Assembly (NCBI GenBank): GCA_036721445.1 | Contig: DAIMKZ010000061.1 | Location: 1-12,449, forward strand | Length of the DNA: 12,449 nt | Reading direction: 5' to 3' | Source: UBA4055 sp036721445 | Lineage (GTDB): Bacteria > UBA4055 | Shown here: positions 6,632 through 12,449 of the stretch, in pieces | How the letters are laid out: each line of letters starts with the position of its first letter | Position numbering within the stretch: position 1 is the stretch's first letter | Notes under the pieces: generated by a model | Seen by the model: only the letters and a program-made list of their open reading frames with translations | What the model was told of the DNA's origin: nothing | Databases searched by the model: none | Program-made: the position numbers and the translations under genes

Positions 6632-8365
6632 ATGAAAGAATTCGACTTTTTGGGATCTGTCGGGGATGGTGATAAAACTGTTTCTCCGCTATTTATAGGG
6701 TCAGGCGAAGTGGGCGGGAAAGCTCACAGTCTGATTACTGCCGAGGAGATAGTTAAGGAGATAAGAAGTACAGGTAAATACTCCGATATTACAGTTGATA
6801 TTCCTAAATTCACGGTCCTGAAAACGGATATATTCGACACTTTCATGGAGATGAACTGTCTTTATGATATTGCGCTGTCAGACTTTGAAGACAGCAGAAT
6901 AGCCCATGAATTTCAGAAAGCAGATCTGCCTTTTGAGACCTTAAAAGATCTAAGAGACCTTATATCGGGCTCGCTTAACCCGCTTGCTATAAGATCTTCA
7001 AGTCTCTTGGAGGATGCGAAATTTGAACCTTTCGCGGGAATATACGCGACAAAAATGCTTCCCAATAATCAGCTTGACATCGACGCGAGGTGCAGGAAAC
7101 TTTATGAAGCTGTAAAGCTGGTATACGCATCCGTATTTTTTAAATCCCCTAAAGAATATCTGAAGGCTACAAAACACGATATACGCGATGAGAAAATGGC
7201 CGTTATAATACAGGAGGTCATCGGCAGAAAGCACCGAGAACGCTATTACCCCGACATTTCCGGTGTCGCGCGGTCATACAATTTTTATCCTATGGGCAGG
7301 TCAAAACCCGAGGACGGTGTTGTCGATCTTGCAGTGGGACTTGGAAAAACGATAGTTGACGGCGGACTTTCATGGACATATTCTCCTCAGGACCCTTCAC
7401 AGTCCCCTCCGTTCGGTTCTGTCAGCGAGATACTGAAAAATACTCAAACGGAATTCTGGCATATAATCTTAAGCGAACCTGAAGAGTTTGACCCGATAAA
7501 TGAAACTGAGTTCATGAGGCTGAGCAGCATAACAGCGGCAGAAGAAGATTCGTCTCTTGGAATGAGCGCGTCCACAGTTACAGATTCCGGAAGGATAACA
7601 CCGGGAACAGGCACAGACGGTCCCAGGGTCATAAATTTTGCGCCCCTATTGAATCTGGAACTTCTTCCCGTAAACGACATGGTAAAAGATCTTTTAAAAG
7701 TTTGTGAAAATAAATTCAATACTCCTGTCGAGATCGAATTCGCAATTACGATATCCGGTGAAGGGTATAATGCCGAAGGCAGATTCGGGCTTCTGCAGGT
7801 CAGACCGATGGTAGTTTCGGATGAAAAGATAGAGATTACCGAAAAAGAGATCAGCGATCCGGATAATATCGTTACAACAGAGTTTGCTCTAGGGAACGGA
7901 ATGTCGGATGAAGTCAGCGATATACTGTTCGTAAAACCCGACAGGTTTGATGCCAAGAACACTAAAAAAATCGCCTCTGAGATAGGCAAATTCAATTCGA
8001 TGCTGATGGAAATGAACAGGAAATACATACTAATCGGCTTCGGAAGGTGGGGAAGTTCGGACCCGTGGCTGGGAGTACCGGTTAAATGGGCGCAGATATC
8101 ACAGGCTAAAGTTATCGTTGAACACGGCTTAAAGGATTTTCACATAGATCCGAGTCAGGGATCACATTTTTTTCAGAATATCACTCTTCTAAAGGTTATA
8201 TACTTTACTGTAAATCCGTATTTGAAACAGGGTTCAATTGATATTGAATATCTGAATTCGCTTCCGGCGGTGTATGAGAACGATCTGGTAAGACATGTAA
8301 GGATGGATAAAGACCTGAAAGTGAAAGTGAACGGCATGACGGGAGAGGGTGTCGTTATAGTATGA
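6632..8365 (+). CDS. PEP synthase/PPDK-type ATP-binding domain protein lacking the His and PEP domains
   Basis: This is a 577-residue protein carrying the N-terminal ATP-binding (PPDK_N) domain of pyruvate phosphate dikinase and PEP synthase. Family marks are VGGKAHSL (28-34 region, Lys30), AIRSSSLLEDA with FAGIY (119-138, Arg121), QEV (194-196), VGLGKTIVDGG (235-245), the acidic EIEFA strand (367-371), and LLQVRPM (387-393) closing the nucleotide site. After this there is no phosphohistidine domain and no PEP-binding TIM barrel. Instead a different C-terminal region (about 430-577) contains FGRWGSSDPWLGVP (470-483) and DPSQGSHFFQN (506-516). I recall this second region from PPDK-like proteins of Bacteroidetes that also have an N-terminal receiver-like part, absent here. 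It should bind ATP, but with no phosphocarrier His it is unlikely to be a complete PEP synthase. The substrate is unknown. It is placed 3 bases after gdhA, so a role tied to nitrogen or amino-acid metabolism is possible. Confidence 0.85.
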   Translation: MKEFDFLGSVGDGDKTVSPLFIGSGEVGGKAHSLITAEEIVKEIRSTGKYSDITVDIPKFTVLKTDIFDTFMEMNCLYDIALSDFEDSRIAHEFQKADLPFETLKDLRDLISGSLNPLAIRSSSLLEDAKFEPFAGIYATKMLPNNQLDIDARCRKLYEAVKLVYASVFFKSPKEYLKATKHDIRDEKMAVIIQEVIGRKHRERYYPDISGVARSYNFYPMGRSKPEDGVVDLAVGLGKTIVDGGLSWTYSPQDPSQSPPFGSVSEILKNTQTEFWHIILSEPEEFDPINETEFMRLSSITAAEEDSSLGMSASTVTDSGRITPGTGTDGPRVINFAPLLNLELLPVNDMVKDLLKVCENKFNTPVEIEFAITISGEGYNAEGRFGLLQVRPMVVSDEKIEITEKEISDPDNIVTTEFALGNGMSDEVSDILFVKPDRFDAKNTKKIASEIGKFNSMLMEMNRKYILIGFGRWGSSDPWLGVPVKWAQISQAKVIVEHGLKDFHIDPSQGSHFFQNITLLKVIYFTVNPYLKQGSIDIEYLNSLPAVYENDLVRHVRMDKDLKVKVNGMTGEGVVIV

Positions 8366-8387
8366 GTTCACTTGAATTTGCGTAAAT

Positions 8388-8404
8388 TATGTTAAATTAA
8401 CATA
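8388..8404. promoter_or_regulatory. Perfect 17-base palindrome just upstream of the redox cluster
   Basis: TATGTTAA-A-TTAACATA is a perfect palindrome around one central base, ending 10 bases before the ATG of the NuoE-like gene and just before its ribosome binding site. It lies in the only sizeable gap (49 bases) between the gdhA pair and the redox genes. A dimeric repressor site is the simplest reading. The halves TGTTAA/TTAACA resemble half-sites of the NADH-sensing repressor Rex, but the spacer is shorter than in known Rex operators. A 7-bp hairpin with a 3-base loop that would affect translation is the alternative. Confidence 0.5.
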
Positions 8405-8414
8405 GGACGGTAAA

Positions 8415-8936
8415 ATGAGAATAATAAGGAAAAACCCCGAAAGAAAGAGTTTTCTTCCTGAGGAAGAGGCGGACCTGACCAGGATAGAAAGCCTGATCAG
8501 AAAATATGCTTCCAAAAAAGGAAGTATGATACCGATACTCCAGGGAGTTCAGGATGTATTCGGATACATACCTAAATCCGCGATGAATTTGATCTCTGAA
8601 GAAACCGGAATGAGCGTCAGCGATATTTTCGGAGTGATAACCTTTTATTCACAATTCAGGCTTTATCCGGTAGGAAAACATATTATTAAAGTCTGCCACG
8701 GAACAGCCTGCCATGTCCAGAACGCCGACGGGATCACCACTGCACTGATGAACGAACTTGGAGTTGAGGACGGAAAAACGACCGACGACAGGCTTTTTAC
8801 TCTCGAATCGGTCGCATGTCTGGGATGCTGCTCTCTCGCTCCCGTGATGATGATAGACGGTGAAACCTACGGGAAGCTTTCAGGAGAAAAAGCCGTAAAA
8901 ATAGTCAGGGATATTAAAAAGAACGATAATGTTTAA
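8415..8936 (+). CDS. NuoE/HydC-like [2Fe-2S] thioredoxin-fold subunit (StnA-like)
   Basis: This is a 173-residue subunit of the NuoE family, which in complex I and in bifurcating hydrogenases or transhydrogenases carries one [2Fe-2S] cluster next to the flavin-containing NuoF partner. An N-terminal helical part (about 20-80) includes GVQDVFGYIP and the FGVITFYSQF segment. The thioredoxin-like ferredoxin part follows, with the four cluster cysteines Cys94-x4-Cys99 (CHGTAC) and Cys135-x3-Cys139 (CLGCC). Cys138 is an extra cysteine beside the last ligand. The ATG is preceded by AGGACGG about 5 bases upstream. It is followed after 19 bases by the NuoF-like gene. An automatic pipeline may label it NADH-quinone oxidoreductase NuoE, but no other complex I subunit is present, and the third gene is an NfnB-like flavoprotein. 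A soluble NADH-module complex is therefore meant. Confidence 0.93.
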   Translation: MRIIRKNPERKSFLPEEEADLTRIESLIRKYASKKGSMIPILQGVQDVFGYIPKSAMNLISEETGMSVSDIFGVITFYSQFRLYPVGKHIIKVCHGTACHVQNADGITTALMNELGVEDGKTTDDRLFTLESVACLGCCSLAPVMMIDGETYGKLSGEKAVKIVRDIKKNDNV

Positions 8937-8955
8937 TCAAAAGAAGGGATAGATT

Positions 8956-10731
8956 ATGGATAAAGTTAAGGTTGTTGTCGGTCTCGGAAGCTGCGGAATA
9001 GCGGCGGGGGCGGGCAAGGTTTATCAGAGACTTCTTGAGATTAATGAGGCAGAAGGAGGTCTTTTTGAACTTGGGAAGACGAGCTGTATAGGTATGTGTT
9101 ATAAAGAACCGCTGGTCGAGGTTACGGACAGTACAGGCACTTATCTCTATGGAGAAATTGACGACAAAAGCGCTGAAGAGATCATAGAAAAACATGTGAA
9201 GAACAATCAGGTCGTCACAGAACTCGTCGAATACTCGGACAAGATCGGAGGTAAAGAGCAGGGTTTCGTTGACAATCAGGTAAAAATAGTTCTGCGGAAC
9301 TGCGGAATGATGGACCCCGAATCTATAGATGAGTACGAAAAAAGAGACGGCTATAAGAGCATAAAAAAGATACTTGAGAATAATATACCGGAAGACGATG
9401 TGATCAAGACCGTTCTTGATTCAGGCATAAGAGGTAGAGGCGGCGGAGGATTTCCGACAGGAATGAAGTGGAAATTCGCAAGAGGATATAAAAGCAATGA
9501 AAAATATGTGATCTGCAACGCGGACGAGGGAGATCCGGGTGCTTTTATGGACAGATCGGTACTTGAGGGAGACCCGCATTCGGTCATAGAAGGAATGATA
9601 ATCGCGGCTTATGCGATTAATGCGACAGGCGGTGTGATATACTGCCGCGCCGAATACCCTCTCGCCGTAAAGAGGCTCAATCTGGCTCTCGAACAGGCCA
9701 GAAAAAAGAATTATCTGGGTAAGAACATACTCGGAAAAGAGGGCTTCAATTTCGATCTTTATGTCAAAGAGGGCGCGGGCGCTTTCGTCTGCGGTGAGGA
9801 AACGGCGCTTATAGCCTCGGTTGAGGGAAAGAGAGGCATGCCGAACAAAAGACCGCCGTTCCCTGCCGAGGCAGGGCTGTGGGGCAAGCCGACGAACATC
9901 AACAATGTTGAGACCTACGCCAACATACCGTGGATAATTCTACACGGCGCCGCAGATTACGCCAAATACGGAACCGAGAAATCCAAAGGCACGAAAGTAT
10001 TCGCCCTTGCAGGCAAGATCAGAAATTCAGGTCTTGTCGAAGTTCCGATGGGTATAACGATAAGTGATGTCATATTCAAGCTCGGCGGCGGGATCAAGGA
10101 AGGAAAGAAATTCAAAGCCGTTCAGATGGGAGGGCCTTCAGGAGGCTGTATCCCCGCAGAACTCGGAGACACTATTGTAGATTACGACTCCGTGAACGCC
10201 ACCGGCGCTATCATGGGTTCCGGCGGTATGGTGGTAATGGACGAGACGACCTGTATGGTCGATGTCGCAAAATTCTTTCTGAATTTCACTCAGAAGGAAA
10301 GCTGCGGTAAATGTACTTTCTGCAGGATAGGGACAAAGAGAATGCTCGAGATACTTGAAAGGATCACCGAAGGAAAAGGGGAGGAAGGTGATATTGAAAA
10401 ACTTCAGGAGCTCGCCGCGCAGATCAAAGATTCCTCGCTTTGCGGACTGGGACAGACAGCTCCTAATCCGGTACTAACAACCATAAAATATTTCAGACAC
10501 GAATATGAAGCTCATATAAAGGACAAAAAATGCCCCGCAAAATCCTGCAAACAGCTCATTACATACATGATCAACGAAAAATGTATCGGCTGTACCGCAT
10601 GTGCGAGAGTGTGTCCGACCAAAGCGATATCGGGAGAAAGGAAGCAGCCTCACCTGATCGATCAGGACAAGTGCATCAAATGCGGAGCATGCTACGACGC
10701 CTGCAAATTCAGCTCAATAGACAAACTTTAA
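8956..10731 (+). CDS. NuoF/HydB-like NAD(H)- and FMN-binding iron-sulfur subunit (StnB-like)
   Basis: This is a 591-residue NADH-handling subunit with the domain order of HydB/HndC-type proteins. First comes an N-terminal thioredoxin-like ferredoxin domain (about 1-85) with only three cysteines in place (Cys13, Cys44, Cys48). The FMN/NADH core follows, with GRGGGGFPTGMKW (160-172), NADEGDPGAFMDR (188-200), GAGAFVCGEETALI (273-286) and the KPTNINNVET segment. Next is the [4Fe-4S] site Cys450/453/456 plus Cys496 (ESCGKCTFC, SLCGLG). After Cys526/Cys531, the C-terminal bacterial ferredoxin part has two [4Fe-4S] motifs, Cys543/546/549/553 and Cys573/576/579/583. The extra N- and C-terminal domains separate it from complex I NuoF and match soluble bifurcating hydrogenases and transhydrogenases. 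AAGGG lies about 8 bases before the ATG. The next gene begins 21 bases after the stop. The expected role is exchanging electrons between NADH and the iron-sulfur chain. Confidence 0.94.
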   Translation: MDKVKVVVGLGSCGIAAGAGKVYQRLLEINEAEGGLFELGKTSCIGMCYKEPLVEVTDSTGTYLYGEIDDKSAEEIIEKHVKNNQVVTELVEYSDKIGGKEQGFVDNQVKIVLRNCGMMDPESIDEYEKRDGYKSIKKILENNIPEDDVIKTVLDSGIRGRGGGGFPTGMKWKFARGYKSNEKYVICNADEGDPGAFMDRSVLEGDPHSVIEGMIIAAYAINATGGVIYCRAEYPLAVKRLNLALEQARKKNYLGKNILGKEGFNFDLYVKEGAGAFVCGEETALIASVEGKRGMPNKRPPFPAEAGLWGKPTNINNVETYANIPWIILHGAADYAKYGTEKSKGTKVFALAGKIRNSGLVEVPMGITISDVIFKLGGGIKEGKKFKAVQMGGPSGGCIPAELGDTIVDYDSVNATGAIMGSGGMVVMDETTCMVDVAKFFLNFTQKESCGKCTFCRIGTKRMLEILERITEGKGEEGDIEKLQELAAQIKDSSLCGLGQTAPNPVLTTIKYFRHEYEAHIKDKKCPAKSCKQLITYMINEKCIGCTACARVCPTKAISGERKQPHLIDQDKCIKCGACYDACKFSSIDKL

Positions 10732-10752
10732 TCGCGGTAGGAGATAAAAGAA

Positions 10753-12449
10753 ATGGATAAATTCAACGTGTTTATAAACGGTAAAGAATTTCAGGCCGTG
10801 AATGGTCAAACCATCCTTGACGTATGCAGAAAGAACGGTATAGAAATACCCACCCTCTGTCATGACGACAGGCTGAAGCCCTACTCATCCTGCTTTTTAT
10901 GCGTAGTTGAGATCGAGGGAATAAGAACTCTGCAGCCTTCCTGTTCGACAAAAGCAGCTAAAGACATGAAGATAAATACGGACAGTGACAGAATAAAAAA
11001 ATCAAGAAAAACAGCGCTTGAACTTCTGTTAAGTAATCACTACGCCGACTGTCTCGGTCCTTGTAAGCTCACCTGTCCGGCAGGCGTAGATGTTCAAGGT
11101 TATATAGCTCTGATCGAAAAAGGACTGTTTTCGGATGCTGTCGGTCTTATCAAGGAAAAGAACCCTCTTCCGGCTATCTGCGGGAGAGTCTGCGTGAGAC
11201 CGTGCGAAGTGGCCTGCAGAAGGAACCTGATCGATGAGACCGGCGTCGGCATAGACTATCTGAAGAGATATGCTACGGATAAGGATTTCGAAGGCACTAA
11301 ATATATGCCTGTCAAAAAACCTTCGACAGGTAAAAAAGTATGCGTGATCGGTGCGGGACCTGCAGGGCTGACATCAGCATACTATCTGTCTGTTCAGGGG
11401 CACAAGGTGGATATTATTGAAGCTAGTCCTCACGGCGGAGGAATGCTCAGGTACGGAATACCTGAATACAGACTTCCGAACGATCTTCTCCAGAAAGAGA
11501 TAGATTCTATAACAGAACTAGGCGCAGAGATATCCTACAGCAAAAAATTCGGGCGGGACATTAATTATGATCATCTCAAGGCTAACTACGACGCTATGAT
11601 CACTACGGTCGGCTGTCAGAAGGGCTCTTCTATGAGGGTCGAGGACGAGGATGCCGAAGGCGTGCTGTCAGGTATCGACTATCTGAGAACGATGGAACTT
11701 ACGGGCAAAAAATTTGATTTCAAAGGCAAAACAGTCGCGACGATCGGAGGCGGAAACACTGCGATGGACTGCTGCAGGAGCGCTCTGAGGTGCGGGGCGT
11801 CAAAGTCGTACATCATTTACAGGCGTACAGAAAAGGAGATGCCTGCCAATCCGATAGAGATACATGAATCGAAGCTCGAGGGCGTTGAATATATGTTCCT
11901 GACGGCTCCCTTAAAGGTGAACAAGGATGAGAATGGGAGGCTTAAATCTTTAAGATGTATCAAGATGGAACTCGGCGAGCCTGACGCATCCGGAAGAAGA
12001 AGTCCTGTCCCTGTCGAGGGATCCGAGTTCGACATAGAGCTTGACTTCATTCTGGGCGCGATCGGACAGAAGACGGATGTTGATTTTGTGGAGAACATAA
12101 ATCCGCTGGCGGACGGCGAGTTCAAGCTTAACAGATGGGGCAACATAGAAGCGGACGAAAGGACGCTCCAGACCGGCGTGCCGGGCATTTTTGCGGCGGG
12201 TGACGCGGTCACGGGAGCCGCAACACTGATCGAGGCGATCGCGCAGGGAAGGCGGGCGGCAGCGAGCTGCCACCAGTTCCTTACGGATCAGGCTGTTGTC
12301 GGGGAACCGGGCGAATTCGTTAGCAGGCGCGATAATTTCACGGAGCAGGACCCCGCTGATTACAAGCCGGAATACGAGCAGCAGTTCAGAGAGGAAATGC
12401 CTGTGCTGCCCGCTAATATGAGGAAAAATTTCGATGAAGTCGAGCTGGG
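10753..12449 (+). CDS. [2Fe-2S]-NfnB/GltD-like NADP flavoprotein (StnC-like), 3' end outside window
   Basis: The first 565 residues of a long iron-sulfur flavoprotein are present. Residues 1-75 form a NuoG/HydA-type [2Fe-2S] domain with Cys36-x10-Cys47-x2-Cys50-x13-Cys64. A GltD/NfnB-type double [4Fe-4S] domain follows, with Cys100, 104, 108 and Cys143, 147, 151, 155. Next are the FAD-binding motif GAGPAGL (200-206) with the HGGGMLRYGIPEYRLP segment (227-242), and the NADPH-binding motif IGGGNTAMD (331-339). YRR at 356-358 provides the arginines that in GltD/NfnB hold the NADP 2'-phosphate. AAGDAV (481-486) closes the FAD site. The start is ATG with TAGGAGA about 8 bases upstream. NfnB holds the bifurcating FAD, and the attached [2Fe-2S] domain would link it to the NuoE/NuoF-type NADH module. 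The C-terminal region is missing, so a fused catalytic domain such as formate dehydrogenase cannot be ruled out. GC content rises clearly in its last 270 bases. Confidence 0.92.
   Translation, partial: MDKFNVFINGKEFQAVNGQTILDVCRKNGIEIPTLCHDDRLKPYSSCFLCVVEIEGIRTLQPSCSTKAAKDMKINTDSDRIKKSRKTALELLLSNHYADCLGPCKLTCPAGVDVQGYIALIEKGLFSDAVGLIKEKNPLPAICGRVCVRPCEVACRRNLIDETGVGIDYLKRYATDKDFEGTKYMPVKKPSTGKKVCVIGAGPAGLTSAYYLSVQGHKVDIIEASPHGGGMLRYGIPEYRLPNDLLQKEIDSITELGAEISYSKKFGRDINYDHLKANYDAMITTVGCQKGSSMRVEDEDAEGVLSGIDYLRTMELTGKKFDFKGKTVATIGGGNTAMDCCRSALRCGASKSYIIYRRTEKEMPANPIEIHESKLEGVEYMFLTAPLKVNKDENGRLKSLRCIKMELGEPDASGRRSPVPVEGSEFDIELDFILGAIGQKTDVDFVENINPLADGEFKLNRWGNIEADERTLQTGVPGIFAAGDAVTGAATLIEAIAQGRRAAASCHQFLTDQAVVGEPGEFVSRRDNFTEQDPADYKPEYEQQFREEMPVLPANMRKNFDEVEL

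Noticed and set aside
8388..8404. Calling the palindrome a Rex operator
   Set aside because: Half-sites are similar but the one-base spacer does not fit known Rex sites, so only a generic operator is annotated.
8415..10731. Respiratory complex I
   Set aside because: Only NuoE- and NuoF-type subunits are present, with hydrogenase-type extra ferredoxin domains and an NfnB-like partner, and no membrane subunits.
10530..10760. Plus-strand open frame across the end of the NuoF-like gene
   Set aside because: It is a frame-shifted reading of the C-terminal ferredoxin motifs; the true frame keeps all eight cysteines.
11817..12273. Minus-strand open frames at the right edge
   Set aside because: They lie opposite the NADP and FAD motifs of the NfnB-like gene and are a by-product of its GC-rich codons.

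Overview
The window looks like chromosome of an anaerobic, fermentative bacterium with a Gram-negative type envelope. The reasons are a lipobox lipoprotein, two coiled-coil envelope proteins, and an iron-sulfur/flavin redox cluster typical of strict anaerobes. The left part is AT-rich and the GC content rises towards the right edge. The YbeY active site carries Asp where most bacteria have the third His, a form I recall from Bacteroidetes and relatives, so an FCB-group or neighbouring lineage is a reasonable but weak guess. I see no mobile element, CRISPR array, tRNA or rRNA.

Left part, minus strand. A compact housekeeping operon (3993 down to 1) encodes a PgpH-type membrane HD phosphodiesterase, YbeY, and a CNNM/CorC-type DUF21-CBS membrane protein that runs off the left edge. 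The genes overlap by 14 and 1 bases. Upstream of it, also on the minus strand, is a two-gene envelope operon (5079 to 4108): an 84-residue coiled-coil lipoprotein ending in Lys, then a secreted coiled-coil LysM protein. That operon has a strong sigma70-type promoter (TTGACT-17-TATATT) and ends in a clear intrinsic terminator, which lies only about 22 bases before the ATG of the HD gene.

Middle. The divergent intergenic region (5080-5341) holds this promoter, an A/T-rich tract, a perfect DnaA box centred in an inverted repeat, and a weaker plus-strand promoter candidate whose -10 is bracketed by an 8-base inverted repeat.

Right part, plus strand. A glutamate dehydrogenase is followed 3 bases later by an unusual protein. 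It has the pyruvate phosphate dikinase/PEP synthase ATP-binding domain but none of the downstream catalytic domains. After a 49-base gap with a perfect 17-base palindrome comes a three-gene redox cluster: a NuoE/HydC-like protein, a NuoF/HydB-like protein, and an NfnB/GltD-like NADP flavoprotein with an N-terminal [2Fe-2S] domain, cut by the right edge. This set matches the modular design of the Sporomusa-type electron-bifurcating transhydrogenase (Stn), which connects NADH, NADPH and ferredoxin. A plausible theme, which is inference, is that glutamate oxidation produces reduced nicotinamide and the complex redistributes the electrons.
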